Part shown: positions 28,691 to 37,103 of the stretch, in pieces
Layout of the letters: every line of letters starts with the position of its first letter
Numbering within the stretch: the stretch's first letter is position 1
Assembly (NCBI RefSeq): GCF_900109915.1
Contig: NZ_FOBU01000002.1
Span: 885,170 to 949,169, forward strand
DNA length: 64,000 bases
Source: Luteibacter sp. UNCMF331Sha3.1
GTDB taxonomy: Bacteria; Pseudomonadota; Gammaproteobacteria; Xanthomonadales; Rhodanobacteraceae
Direction: 5' to 3'
Position numbers and translations under genes: made by a program
The notes under the pieces: generated by a model
The model's database searches: none
Told to the model about the DNA's origin: nothing
The model's input: the letters and a program-made list of their open reading frames with translations, nothing else

Positions 28691-30151
28691 ATGCCGAGTA
28701 TCAACGACATCCTGATCCTGCTCCCCGAGGTCTACCTCGTGGTCGCGGCCTGCGTGCTGCTCCTTCTGGACGCGTACCTCAAGCCGGGCCAGAAGGGCAC
28801 GGTCCACTGGCTCTCCATCCTCGTGCTGCTCGTGGGCGCGTACCTCGTCGTGAGCGGCGCGCCGACCACGCCGGCCACCGCTTTCGGCGGCATGTTCATC
28901 CGTGACGGCGTCTCCGAGGTACTGAAGCTCTTCTCGCTGCTGATCATCGCGGTGATCTTCGTCTATGCGCGTCCGTACCTCAAAGAACGGGCGATTCCCT
29001 TCGGCGAGTTCTACACGCTGACGATCTTCGCCACCGTCGGCCTGATGTTCCTGGTCTCCGCGGGCAATCTCGTCACGGTCTACCTCGGCCTCGAACTGCT
29101 GACGCTGTCGTCGTACGCACTGGTCGCCCTCAACCGCGATTCGCAGCTGTCGTCCGAAGCGGCCATCAAGTACTTCGTGCTGGGTGCGCTGGCCTCGGGC
29201 ATGCTGCTGTACGGCATGTCGATGGTGTATGGCGCGACGCACAGCCTGGACCTCCACACGATCCACGCCGCCATCGTCGGCACCGAGTGGAAGACGCTGC
29301 TGCTCTTCGGCCTGGTCTTCATGATCGTCGGCATCGGTTTCAAGCTCGGCGCCGCGCCGTTCCACATGTGGATCCCGGACGTCTACCAGGGCTCGCCGAC
29401 CGCCGTCACCGTGTTCATCGGTTCGGCGCAGAAGCTGGCCGCATTCGGCATGGCTTATCGCCTGCTGTCGACCGGCATGGGCGACATCGCCGGCGGCGCC
29501 ACGGGCCTCGCCCCGCAGTGGCAGCTGATGCTGGCCGTGCTGGCGGTGCTCTCGCTGGCGATCGGTAACCTCGTCGCCATCGTCCAGACCAACCTCAAGC
29601 GCTTGCTGGCCTATTCGACCATTTCGCACATGGGCTACCTGCTGCTGGGTCTGGTCAACGCCGGTCCCGAAGGGTATTCGGCGTCGATGTTCTACGCGGT
29701 GAGCTATGCGCTGACCAGCGCCGCGGCCTTCGGCATGATCCTCATTCTGTCGCGCTCGGGCTTCGAATGCGAAGAGATCGACGATCTTCGCGGCCTGAAC
29801 CAGCGTTCCCCGTGGTTCGCATTCCTGATGCTGCTCGTGATGTTCTCGCTGGCCGGCGTGCCGCCGCTCTTCGGGTTCTTCGGCAAGCTGCTGGTGCTGA
29901 AGGCCGCGGTCGACGCGGGCATGATCTGGCTCGCTATCGTGGGTGCCGTGTTCGCCATCGTGGGTCTGTATTACTACCTGCGCGTGGTCAAGGTGATGTA
30001 CTTCGACGCACCGGCCGAAGGCACGGACGTCCGCGCCACCGCCGATGCCCCGGCGCGCTGGGTGCTCTCGATCAACGCGCTCGCGCTACTCGTGCTCGGC
30101 TTCACGTGGGCGCCGCTGCTCGCGTGGTGCCAGCGCGCGTTCGCGGGCTGA
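28691..30151 (+). CDS. nuoN: NADH-quinone oxidoreductase subunit N
   Basis: 486-residue third antiporter-like subunit, next to NuoK in the membrane arm. Key motifs: YLGLELLTLSSYALVAL with the membrane Glu, FKLGAAPFHMWIPDVYQGSPTAVT and LLAYSTISHMGYLLLG. Last gene of the operon, followed by a strong terminator at 30177-30200. Confidence 0.97.
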   Translation: MPSINDILILLPEVYLVVAACVLLLLDAYLKPGQKGTVHWLSILVLLVGAYLVVSGAPTTPATAFGGMFIRDGVSEVLKLFSLLIIAVIFVYARPYLKERAIPFGEFYTLTIFATVGLMFLVSAGNLVTVYLGLELLTLSSYALVALNRDSQLSSEAAIKYFVLGALASGMLLYGMSMVYGATHSLDLHTIHAAIVGTEWKTLLLFGLVFMIVGIGFKLGAAPFHMWIPDVYQGSPTAVTVFIGSAQKLAAFGMAYRLLSTGMGDIAGGATGLAPQWQLMLAVLAVLSLAIGNLVAIVQTNLKRLLAYSTISHMGYLLLGLVNAGPEGYSASMFYAVSYALTSAAAFGMILILSRSGFECEEIDDLRGLNQRSPWFAFLMLLVMFSLAGVPPLFGFFGKLLVLKAAVDAGMIWLAIVGAVFAIVGLYYYLRVVKVMYFDAPAEGTDVRATADAPARWVLSINALALLVLGFTWAPLLAWCQRAFAG

Positions 30152-30176
30152 TCGATCCGGTCACCGGTTGAACGAA

Positions 30177-30200
30177 GGGCACCGCGAGGTGCCCTTTTTT
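30177..30200 (+). terminator. Terminator of the nuo operon
   Basis: Stem GGGCACC (30177-30183) / GGTGCCC (30188-30194), loop GCGA, six T. Canonical rho-independent terminator 26 bases after the nuoN stop. Confidence 0.92.
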
Positions 30201-30239
30201 CATGGCGCGCTTCGGGACGGAACGAACGATCGCTTCGCC

Positions 30240-30323
30240 GTGGACCCTGGCGTGCGCCGGGGGGACGGTGCAAGCGACGTCCGACGTTTCTCGACCGTCA
30301 TACCGGCGCACGCCGGTATCCAC
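30240..30323. repeat. Inverted pair of a 29-bp intergenic repeat
   Basis: Copy at 30295-30323 (core CATACCGGCGCACGCCGGTA) and an inverted, diverged copy at 30240-30268. Each contains its own ACCGGC-type palindrome. This family differs from the GTGGGAGC REP elements elsewhere in the window. It lies between the nuo terminator and the tRNA promoter. Confidence 0.6.
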
Positions 30324-30371
30324 GTCCTCGGTGCACGGTCTTCGCGATATAAAAAATGTATGACAACGGGC

Positions 30372-30400
30372 TTGCAAGAATTCGGCCACGTCTCTATACT
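30372..30400 (+). promoter_or_regulatory. Promoter of the initiator tRNA gene
   Basis: TTGCAA at 30372-30377, 17-base spacer, TATACT at 30395-30400; transcription would begin about six bases before the mature tRNA 5' end. Confidence 0.75.
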
Positions 30401-30412
30401 TCTCTTCTCTGA

Positions 30413-30489
<77 letters not shown>

Positions 30490-30499
30490 GTTTTCAAAG

Positions 30500-30533
30500 A
30501 AAAGCGCGAACCTCACGGTCCGCGCTTTTTTCT
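30500..30533 (+). terminator. Terminator after tRNA-fMet
   Basis: Stem AAAAGCGCG (30500-30508) / CGCGCTTTT (30521-30529) with a partly paired 12-base loop and a T-run to 30531. Ends the monocistronic tRNA transcript. Confidence 0.85.
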
Positions 30534-30551
30534 TATGAGCGGTGGTCGCCA

Positions 30552-30797
30552 ATGGCCTGGGAAAGCATCGTTTCCGATAACCTGACCACGACCGCGGTCG
30601 GTATGCTGATCGTGGTGGTGTCGTTCAATCGGCTGCTCGGCATGCTGTGGCCCTTCGCTCTGCTCATGCCGCTCGTACCCATTTTCTCGCTGGCTTATTC
30701 CGGCTACCCCGACGGCGTGTTCATGTGGAGCTACGTGCCGATCGGGCTCGCGATCTACGTACGCCGGAAGGTCGGCACTTTCCCGAAAGACCCTTGA
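30552..30797 (+). CDS. Small hydrophobic membrane protein, unknown
   Basis: 81 residues from ATG 30552. Most of the chain is hydrophobic: [33 protein letters not shown] and [14 protein letters not shown] suggest two or three membrane helices, ending in a basic [11 protein letters not shown] tail. No family is recognised. It lies between the tRNA-fMet terminator and the SulP gene, 31 bases upstream of the latter, and may be co-transcribed with it. The longer reading from 30045 runs through the terminators and the tRNA and is rejected. Confidence 0.6.
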   Translation: MAWESIVSDNLTTTAVGMLIVVVSFNRLLGMLWPFALLMPLVPIFSLAYSGYPDGVFMWSYVPIGLAIYVRRKVGTFPKDP

Positions 30798-30828
30798 AAC
30801 GGGGCAGGGTATCCCCCTCCCGGAGAGC

Positions 30829-32307
30829 ATGAACGTGTCGATGACTTCGCGCCTGCGCCAGGAATGGTTCGGAAACATTCGTGGCGATGTCCTGTCGGGC
30901 CTCGTCGTGGCGCTCGCCCTGATTCCCGAGGCGATCGCCTTCTCCATCATCGCCGGCGTGGATCCGAAGGTGGGCCTGTACGCATCGTTCTCGATGGCGG
31001 TGGTCATCGCTTTCGCCGGCGGGCGTCCGGCGATGATCTCCGCGGCGACCGGTGCGATGGCACTGCTGATGGTCGGTCTTGTGAAGGATCACGGCCTGCA
31101 GTACCTGTTCCTGACGACCATCGTGACGGGCGTCTTCCAGATGATCATCGGGGCGCTGAAGCTCGGATCGCTGATGCGTTTTGTTTCGCGCTCCGTCGTG
31201 ACGGGGTTCGTCAATGCGCTGGCCATCCTGATTTTCATGGCGCAGTTGCCGGAACTGATTGGCGTGCCATGGCTGGTGTATCCGATGACCGCCGCGGGGC
31301 TTGCGATCATCTATCTGTTTCCCTATGTCACGCGCGCGATTCCGTCGCCACTCGTGGCGATCGTCGTGCTGACGATCGTCGCCGTGGTGTTCGGTATGGA
31401 CATTCATCGTGTAGGCGACATGGGTGCGCTGCCGGATTCGCTGCCTCGATTCCTCCTGCCCGACGTTCCGCTGGACTGGACGACGGCGAAGATCGTCCTG
31501 CCGACCGCGGCGACGCTTGCCGTCGTGGGGCTGCTCGAGTCGATGATGACGCTGCAGATCGTCAACGACATGACGGATACGCGCGCAGACAAGAACCGGG
31601 AGTGCATGGGTCAGGGCCTTGCCAACATCGCTACCGGCTTCATGGGCGGGATGGCGGGCTGCGCGATGATCGGCCAGTCCGTGATCAACGTGAAGTCGGG
31701 TGGTCGCGGGCGGCTGTCGACTTTCGTCGCCGGCGCGGTGCTGCTGATGCTCGTCGTCTTCGGATCGGAATGGGTCGGCAGGATTCCGATGGCGGCACTG
31801 GTGGCGGTGATGATCATGGTCTCGCTCAGCACCTTCAACTGGCGCTCGCTCCGTGATCTCGGCACCCATCCCACCACGTCGAGCATCGTCATGGTCGGCA
31901 CGGTGCTCGTCACCGTCACCACCCATGACCTTGCCCGCGGCGTCCTGGCCGGCGTTGTGCTGTCGGCCGTGTTCTTCGCGCGTAAGGTCGGCAAGGCGCT
32001 GGATATCGACAGTTCGCTGAGCGCGGACGGTCGCGTACGCACCTATACGGTTCGGGGGCAGATTTTCTTCGCATCGTCCGATGCGTTCGCCGAGTTGTTC
32101 GACTTCAACGAGGAAGACATCGACGAAGTGCGCCTCGATGTCTCGGATGCCCGTTTCTGGGACCTCACCGCCGTCGGCGCCTTCGAGAAGGTGATGGCGA
32201 AGTTCCGCCGGACGGGCAAGCGCATCGAGATCGTCGGCATGAACGTGGCCAGCGTTGCGCTCTTGCGACAGCTCGGAAGGGGCGGCGAGGCCTCGGGCAG
32301 CCACTGA
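30829..32307 (+). CDS. SulP-family anion transporter with STAS domain
   Basis: 492-residue member of the SLC26/SulP family. The N-terminal signature [28 protein letters not shown] and VGLYASF are clear, followed by about ten further membrane segments and a C-terminal STAS domain (about residues 400-485, with [13 protein letters not shown] and [19 protein letters not shown]). The family carries sulfate, bicarbonate, or dicarboxylates such as succinate and fumarate; the substrate cannot be decided. No carbonic-anhydrase gene, which often accompanies bicarbonate types, is adjacent. Possibly transcribed with the small membrane gene upstream. Confidence 0.9.
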   Translation: MNVSMTSRLRQEWFGNIRGDVLSGLVVALALIPEAIAFSIIAGVDPKVGLYASFSMAVVIAFAGGRPAMISAATGAMALLMVGLVKDHGLQYLFLTTIVTGVFQMIIGALKLGSLMRFVSRSVVTGFVNALAILIFMAQLPELIGVPWLVYPMTAAGLAIIYLFPYVTRAIPSPLVAIVVLTIVAVVFGMDIHRVGDMGALPDSLPRFLLPDVPLDWTTAKIVLPTAATLAVVGLLESMMTLQIVNDMTDTRADKNRECMGQGLANIATGFMGGMAGCAMIGQSVINVKSGGRGRLSTFVAGAVLLMLVVFGSEWVGRIPMAALVAVMIMVSLSTFNWRSLRDLGTHPTTSSIVMVGTVLVTVTTHDLARGVLAGVVLSAVFFARKVGKALDIDSSLSADGRVRTYTVRGQIFFASSDAFAELFDFNEEDIDEVRLDVSDARFWDLTAVGAFEKVMAKFRRTGKRIEIVGMNVASVALLRQLGRGGEASGSH

Positions 32308-32374
32308 TCTTCCGGCACTTGATTCGTCGCGACCCGGGCGCTACGTTCGCGCCTCCAATCACAAGGAGTGCGGC

Positions 32375-32830
32375 GTGAAGACGATCGGCAACATCATCTG
32401 GTTCGTGTTCGGTGGCCTGGTCATGGGCCTGGGCTGGTGGCTGGCAGGTCTTGTCTGCTTCCTCACCATCGTCGGTATTCCCTGGGGCCGTTCGTGCTTC
32501 GTCATCGGCGCGTTCGCGTTCTGGCCGTTCGGCAAGGAGGCGATCGATCGTCGTGACCTGTCGGGCCGTGGCGATATCGGCACGAGTGTCTTCGGCACGG
32601 TCGGCAACATCGTGTGGTTCGTCTTTGCCGGCCTTTGGCTCGCGATCGGCCACGTCTGCTCGGCGATCGCCTGCTGCGTCACGATCATCGGCATCCCGTT
32701 CGGCTGGCAGCACCTCAAGCTCGCCGGGATCGCGCTCGCGCCCATCGGCAAGACCGTCGTCAGCACCGACGTCGCGGAGGCCTCGCGACGCATGAACGCG
32801 GAAGCCGCCGTTCTCCGGGCGCGCGCCTGA
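32375..32830 (+). CDS. yccF: YccF-family inner-membrane protein (DUF307)
   Basis: 151 residues from GTG 32375, preceded by a strong AAGGAG. It consists of two tandem copies of the ~50-residue YccF domain: IGNIIWFVFGGLVMGLGWW...IVGIPWG and VGNIVWFVFAGLWLAIGH...IIGIPFGWQ, each with two membrane helices. Length agrees with E. coli YccF (148). Molecular function is unknown. The next gene starts two bases after its stop, so the pair is co-transcribed. Confidence 0.88.
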   Translation: MKTIGNIIWFVFGGLVMGLGWWLAGLVCFLTIVGIPWGRSCFVIGAFAFWPFGKEAIDRRDLSGRGDIGTSVFGTVGNIVWFVFAGLWLAIGHVCSAIACCVTIIGIPFGWQHLKLAGIALAPIGKTVVSTDVAEASRRMNAEAAVLRARA

Positions 32831-32832
32831 GC

Positions 32833-33639
32833 ATGGCGGCAGGGTCCATGGGCCGGCTCCGGAGGGGGCTGGCGGCGATCGCCCTCGCACTGGCGATCGT
32901 CGGCTGCAGCCAGGAAGCGATGATCGAGAAGTTCACGCCGCATCCGGAAGCCGAAGAGGCGAAGAAGGCGATCGACGACTGGCGCACGGGGAATCTGACG
33001 GATCTTCGCCCGATGCTTGCGCAGGACCTCGCTGCGCAGGTCACGGATGAGCAGTTGGCCGCGATGGTGGCAGCGTTTCCGCATGGCGCGCCGCGTTCCG
33101 CCAAGGTGATCGGAGCGACGACGCAATTTCAGTCCGACACCCGCCGGTACGACATCACGTACGAGTACGATTTCGACGGTCGCTGGCTGGTGGCGAGCGC
33201 CGTGATCCTGAAGGTCGGCGAGGCCGCGCGGATCGCCGGACTGCACGGGGAGATGCGTTCGCAGTCGATGGAGCAGACCAATGCGTTCACGCTCGCGAAC
33301 AAGGGCGGACTGCATCTGCTGATGCTGTTCCTCGCCATCGCGGCGCCGGTGTTCTGCGTGGTCGTCTGCGTGGTCTGCGTCCGGACGCCTTTCCGTCGAC
33401 GGAAAGTAGCGTGGGCGTTATTCACGCTCGTCGGCGTATGCACGGTGCATTTCAACTGGACGACGGGGCAGGCGAACTTCAGTCCTCTCTCGGTCCAGTT
33501 GTTGGCCGCATCCACGGCGGCCGCACCTTTCGGTCCCTGGATCCTGGGTGTGTCGCTACCGTTCGGTGCGATCATGTTCCTGATTCGGCGAAAGGCCCTC
33601 GTCGCGGCGGCGAAAGCCGCCGGGTCGGCCGCCGCCTAG
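32833..33639 (+). CDS. Putative lipoprotein with C-terminal membrane helices, unknown
   Basis: 268 residues from ATG 32833. The N-terminus has a lipoprotein-type signal (RLRRGLAAIALALAIVGCSQ) with lipidation candidate Cys 25, then a ~115-residue soluble region (FTPHPEAEEAKKAIDDWRTG, DITYEYDFDGRWLV) resembling DUF4019/SnoaL-like periplasmic folds, and three hydrophobic segments at the end (LLMLFLAIAAPVFCVVVCVV, ALFTLVGVCTVHF, WILGVSLPFGAIMFLI). A lipobox on a protein that also spans the membrane is unusual. Family unknown to me. Its stop codon overlaps the stop of the convergent GGDEF gene within CTAG. Confidence 0.72.
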   Translation: MAAGSMGRLRRGLAAIALALAIVGCSQEAMIEKFTPHPEAEEAKKAIDDWRTGNLTDLRPMLAQDLAAQVTDEQLAAMVAAFPHGAPRSAKVIGATTQFQSDTRRYDITYEYDFDGRWLVASAVILKVGEAARIAGLHGEMRSQSMEQTNAFTLANKGGLHLLMLFLAIAAPVFCVVVCVVCVRTPFRRRKVAWALFTLVGVCTVHFNWTTGQANFSPLSVQLLAASTAAAPFGPWILGVSLPFGAIMFLIRRKALVAAAKAAGSAAA

Positions 33640-35126
33640 CCGGCCACCGCGACCTCGGCATCGCCGATGGCGACATAACGATTGCGGCCGGTGCTCTTCG
33701 CGACGTAGAGCGCCTGGTCCGCATGCCGCACGAGGTCGCCCGCGTCGGCCGCCATCGCGGTGGCGACGCCGATGCTGACCGTGACCCGGCCGTCGATGCC
33801 GTGGTCGTATTCGAGCAGGGCGTCATGGATCGCGCGATTCATGCGTCGGGCCACGACCTGTGCGCCGTCGAGCGGGGCATTCGGAAGCAGCACGATGAAT
33901 TCCTCGCCGCCGTAGCGGGCGATGAAGTCGGCCGGCCGTCGCAGCGCGCCGGCGAGGAGTCGTGCGACCGCTTTGAGGGCGATGTCGCCCTCGGGGTGGC
34001 CTCGCGTGTCGTTGAAGGTCTTGAACAGGTCGACGTCGATCATCAGGGCGCTGATCGGTTTGCCGTCGCGCGCGGCTTCGCGAACGCGTTCGGCGAAGGC
34101 CTGGTCGAACGCGCGACGATTCGGAATGCCGGTGAGTTCGTCGAGCAGCGAGACGCGCTCCACGGCGGCGAGGGCATCGGCGAGGCGGTCGCGCGTGCTT
34201 GCGAACCAGAACTGCGTCTGCACGACACGCACGACATACACGAGCATCGCCAGGGCGAGCACGACGCGGCCGAAGGTGCCCTGCGATTCCTTGATGCCGA
34301 GGCTGAGCGCGAAGATCGCGGCGAGCAGCAGGCCCGGCGCGAAGCCGGCGGCGAGTTGCCGTGCCCACAGGCGCTGCGTCGGTTCGAAGGCCCTGGGGCG
34401 CCGGCCCGCGTGCAGCAGGCAGACGAGCGCGGTGAAGGGCAGGGTAGGCAGGATGTCCGCGAGTCGCGCGAAAGCCGGACTGGCCGGATAGAGCTCGTCG
34501 TGGTTGTGGAAGCCGGCCGTCAGTGCATACAGGCCGAGAAAGATCGTGGTCAGGCGGAAGAAGCGACGTTCCTTCTCCTCCGACGACGCGAGGGTCCGGA
34601 TCAGGAAGGTCAGGAAGAGGAAGACGTTCTCGATGTCGAACGCGATGACGACCCAGACCATGTCCTCGCTCTTCAGGAACCCGTCGGCGTCGCGAAGGTC
34701 GCGCACGCCGAGGTAGCAGAGGATGACGAGCAACACGAGTAGCGCGCCGTCGACAAGGCGCCGTGACGGCGTCGTCGGTTCGTCCCTCGTCGCGACCGCG
34801 GCGTAGAGAAGCGGCAGCCCATAGCTGACGAAGAGCACGTAAGTCGAGATGAGGTTCTGCTCGGTACCCGAGCGCGCGATGGCATAGGCCATGCCCGCCA
34901 CCCAGCAGGCGAGGCCGAGCACCAGGCTGCCCATGGTGCGTCGTTCGTAGGCGGGAACGCGAAGGCAGGCGACGGCGGCGAACAGCGCCATGCCGGACGC
35001 CAGCAGCATCATGTAATACGCCAGTTCCGGCAACTCGCGCCCCACGATCGGCGGGCCGACGACCTGCACGAGTGGCAAGGCCACGAGCAGCGCGCCGTAG
35101 CCCAGAAAACGTCCCGGCTTCCCCAT
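33636..35126 (-). CDS. Membrane-bound diguanylate cyclase (GGDEF domain)
   Basis: 496 residues from ATG 35126, with GGAGGAAGG upstream on the minus strand. About ten hydrophobic helices fill the first ~330 residues, a sensor region of the MHYT/7TM-like kind I cannot name, followed by a GGDEF domain. The active-site motif is RYGGEEF (about residues 404-410) with the substrate segment DVDLFKTFNDTRGHPEGD; RPAD five residues upstream of GGEEF is an intact inhibitory I-site (RxxD). It should make cyclic-di-GMP with product inhibition. An upstream in-frame extension to 35210 lacks a Shine-Dalgarno. Signal sensed is unknown. Confidence 0.93.
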   Translation of the reverse strand: MGKPGRFLGYGALLVALPLVQVVGPPIVGRELPELAYYMMLLASGMALFAAVACLRVPAYERRTMGSLVLGLACWVAGMAYAIARSGTEQNLISTYVLFVSYGLPLLYAAVATRDEPTTPSRRLVDGALLVLLVILCYLGVRDLRDADGFLKSEDMVWVVIAFDIENVFLFLTFLIRTLASSEEKERRFFRLTTIFLGLYALTAGFHNHDELYPASPAFARLADILPTLPFTALVCLLHAGRRPRAFEPTQRLWARQLAAGFAPGLLLAAIFALSLGIKESQGTFGRVVLALAMLVYVVRVVQTQFWFASTRDRLADALAAVERVSLLDELTGIPNRRAFDQAFAERVREAARDGKPISALMIDVDLFKTFNDTRGHPEGDIALKAVARLLAGALRRPADFIARYGGEEFIVLLPNAPLDGAQVVARRMNRAIHDALLEYDHGIDGRVTVSIGVATAMAADAGDLVRHADQALYVAKSTGRNRYVAIGDAEVAVAG

Positions 35127-35231
35127 ACCTGTGCCTTCCTCCCCCTCAAGCGGCGCGCAGGCGTGCATCGTGCCACGAGAAGGGGGGCTAAGCGATGCCG
35201 ATCCCGTCACCTTGTAGGATTCACAGGTCGG

Positions 35232-35252
35232 GCGACATATCGCTCATGTCGC
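35232..35252. promoter_or_regulatory. Palindrome upstream of the AraC-type gene, possible operator
   Basis: Perfect 7-base arms GCGACAT (35232-35238) and ATGTCGC (35246-35252) with a 7-base centre, 47 bases before the regulator start and 106 bases before the divergent GGDEF start. Operator function is a guess from position. Confidence 0.3.
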
Positions 35253-35298
35253 AAGATCGGTCGTGCGCCGGCGGGCCACCGTCGCTAGGCTCTGCACC

Positions 35299-36189
35299 AT
35301 GTCGCCCACCACCCATCAGCGCTTCCGGCGCGTTCTCGACCACATCGACGGTCACCTCGACGGCGATCTGTCCTTGTCGGTGCTCGCAGGGGTCGCCAGC
35401 TGGTCGACCTTCCACTTCCATCGTGCCTTCACGGCACTCACCGGCATGACGGTGCATCGCTACGTGCAGCTGTCGCGCTTCAAGCGCGCGGCGTGGCAGG
35501 CGGCGTTCCGGCCGGGAGCGTCGCTGACGGACATCGCCCTCGATGCCGGCTACGAAAGCCAGGATGCCTTCGCGCGGGCGTTTCGCCAGCGTCTCGGTCA
35601 AACACCCTCCGCGTTCCGCGAGGCGCCCGACTGGCGCGTCTGGGCGAGCGCGTGGCAAGAACTCGATCAGGTAAGGAGGTTCCACATGCCGCAGGCCCAT
35701 CGACTGGACGACGTCCGTGTCGTCGATCTCGCTCCCGTCGCCGTCGCGTGCCTTCCGCACGTGGGCGATCCGGCCCGCATCGGCGAATCGGTACGCCGCT
35801 TCATCGACTGGCGTCGCGAGAGGGGGCTGTCGCCATCGCGCAGTGCGACGTGGAACATCCTGCACGACGATCCCGGCACGACGCCGCCCGATGCCTTCCG
35901 GCTCGACATCTGCGCCACGTGCGACGACGTCGGTCCCAACGACGCGGGCGTGGTGGCGTCGACGATCGAAGGGGGCCGCTGCGCGGTGCTGAGGCATACC
36001 GGATCGGACGCGTTGCTTGGCGACGCCATCCGTTTCCTCTACGCGGAATGGCTGGCGTCGAGCGACGAGGAACCACGCGACGCGCCGCTGTTCGTGCGAC
36101 GCGTGACGTTCTTCCCCGATGTGCCGGAGCACGAGGCGGTGACGGACATCTATCTGCCGCTGGCCGGGCGGAAGGTCTCGCCTTCGTAG
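35299..36189 (+). CDS. AraC-family regulator with C-terminal GyrI-like effector domain
   Basis: 296 residues. Residues ~5-110 form an N-terminal AraC double helix-turn-helix (LDGDLSLSVLAGVASWSTFHFHRAFTA..., ending DAGYESQDAFARAFRQRLGQTPSAFR), and residues ~130-296 a GyrI/SbmC-like (PF06445) small-molecule binding domain, e.g. VVDLAPVAVACLPHVG and the C-terminal YLPLAGRKV. This is the Rob/SoxS-like domain order found in regulators of drug or stress response; the ligand is unknown. ATG 35299 avoids an unrelated Arg-rich lead-in from 35263. The effector domain can be compared with free GyrI proteins, which protect gyrase. Confidence 0.9.
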   Translation: MSPTTHQRFRRVLDHIDGHLDGDLSLSVLAGVASWSTFHFHRAFTALTGMTVHRYVQLSRFKRAAWQAAFRPGASLTDIALDAGYESQDAFARAFRQRLGQTPSAFREAPDWRVWASAWQELDQVRRFHMPQAHRLDDVRVVDLAPVAVACLPHVGDPARIGESVRRFIDWRRERGLSPSRSATWNILHDDPGTTPPDAFRLDICATCDDVGPNDAGVVASTIEGGRCAVLRHTGSDALLGDAIRFLYAEWLASSDEEPRDAPLFVRRVTFFPDVPEHEAVTDIYLPLAGRKVSPS

Positions 36190-36203
36190 ATCCGCTCCTA
36201 CAA
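36186..36203. repeat. Degenerate GTAGGAGC-type REP remnant
   Basis: Reads on the minus strand as TTGTAGGAGCGGATCTAC, the same GTAGGAGC head as at 58003-58116. It lies directly at the end of the AraC-family gene. Confidence 0.4.
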
Positions 36204-36233
36204 GTCAGCCGCAGCCCCGGTTACATTGCCTCC

Positions 36234-36758
36234 ATGGCCCGAACCCTTCTCGCCTTGCTCGTACCCGAAGCCGAACCCCTCGTCGGTGACCTCCGCGACC
36301 GCATGGATCCGTCCGCCCGGCGCGGCCTCGGCGCGCACATCACGCTGGTCTACCCGTTCCTCGACAGCGGGGACGTGACGGACGACGTCCTTGAGCGGCT
36401 GCGCGGTGTGGTTGCGCGTCACGGGCTCTTCGACTTCCGGCTGGCCGACGTGGGCACGTTTCCGTCGACCGTCTGGCTCGGGCCGACGCCGGCCGATGCG
36501 ATCGCGCGACTGGTGATCGATCTGCAGGCGTCGTTTCCCGACCGGCCGCGCACGGGCCCCGTCTTCGACGGCTTCGTCCCCCACCTGTCGGTGGCCCGCA
36601 ACGTGCGCCGGGACCACGAGGCGATCGCCGCGACGTGTCGCGCCAGACTGCTGTCCAGCGGCGCGATCGCCTGTCGAGCCCATGAGGTCCATCTCATGGA
36701 ACGCGGGAACGACGGGTGGCGGGCGCTGGCGCGGGTTCCGTTGGCCGGAGCGCGCTGA
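36234..36758 (+). CDS. 2H phosphoesterase, 2'-5' RNA ligase-like
   Basis: 174 residues from ATG 36234 with two HxS/T motifs, HITL (His 35) and HLSV (His 117), spaced as in the 2H phosphoesterase superfamily (LigT/2'-5' RNA ligase, CPDase). Members hydrolyse cyclic phosphates of nucleotides or RNA. Substrate unknown. It lies last in the accessory block before the rimP leader; the larger reading from 35493 is an antiphase shadow of the AraC gene. Confidence 0.85.
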   Translation: MARTLLALLVPEAEPLVGDLRDRMDPSARRGLGAHITLVYPFLDSGDVTDDVLERLRGVVARHGLFDFRLADVGTFPSTVWLGPTPADAIARLVIDLQASFPDRPRTGPVFDGFVPHLSVARNVRRDHEAIAATCRARLLSSGAIACRAHEVHLMERGNDGWRALARVPLAGAR

Positions 36759-36849
36759 GGGCGGATCCGGGCGGCGAGGGCGGCACGTTTTCGGCAGAAT
36801 CGGCATGCCGCCGCGCGTCTCGTCCCCGGTGCGCAAAGGATGCCCGACC

Positions 36850-36879
36850 TTGCGCGGAGGGGCCTTCTTACGATAGAAT
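36850..36879 (+). promoter_or_regulatory. Promoter of the rimP-nusA-infB leader
   Basis: TTGCGC at 36850-36855, 18-base spacer and TAGAAT at 36874-36879. Transcription would start near 36886, giving a 250-base leader with two terminator-like hairpins before rimP. Confidence 0.5.
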
Positions 36880-36955
36880 CAGTGAATCTTAAGCGGTGTT
36901 GATGATGGCTGTGGCCTCTCGTCTCCGGCGCTTCAGGAACTTTCTTTTTACAAGA

Positions 36956-36978
36956 AAGCCTCCTCGTGAGGCTTTTTT
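36956..36978 (+). terminator. First leader terminator upstream of rimP
   Basis: Stem AAGCCTC (36956-36962) / GAGGCTT (36968-36974), loop CTCGT, run of T to 36978. Its left arm overlaps a competing hairpin CTTTCTT/AAGAAAG (36940-36958), so the two structures exclude each other, as in attenuators. Confidence 0.7.
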
Positions 36979-37066
36979 GTTGGGCGCACGGAGGCGTCCC
37001 GCGACACGACTGTGAGCGCCATCAGGGCATCGCGGCGCACGCAGGAGGAAAGTGTCGGATACATCG

Positions 37067-37103
37067 GCGAACGAAAGGAATGGGCCGTTCGCGCCCTTTT
37101 TTT
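37067..37103 (+). terminator. Second leader terminator, immediately before rimP
   Basis: GCGAACG (37067-37073) pairs with CGTTCGC (37086-37092); alternatively GGGC (37082-37085) pairs with GCCC (37093-37096). Seven T follow at 37097-37103, only 30 bases before the rimP start. A regulated terminator at this place would control the whole operon. Confidence 0.6.

Noticed and set aside
35801-36183. Candidate second gene overlapping the AraC-type regulator (part of a longer frame from 35493)
   Set aside because: The first part is an out-of-phase shadow of the regulator; only the part from ATG 36234 has the 2H phosphoesterase motifs.
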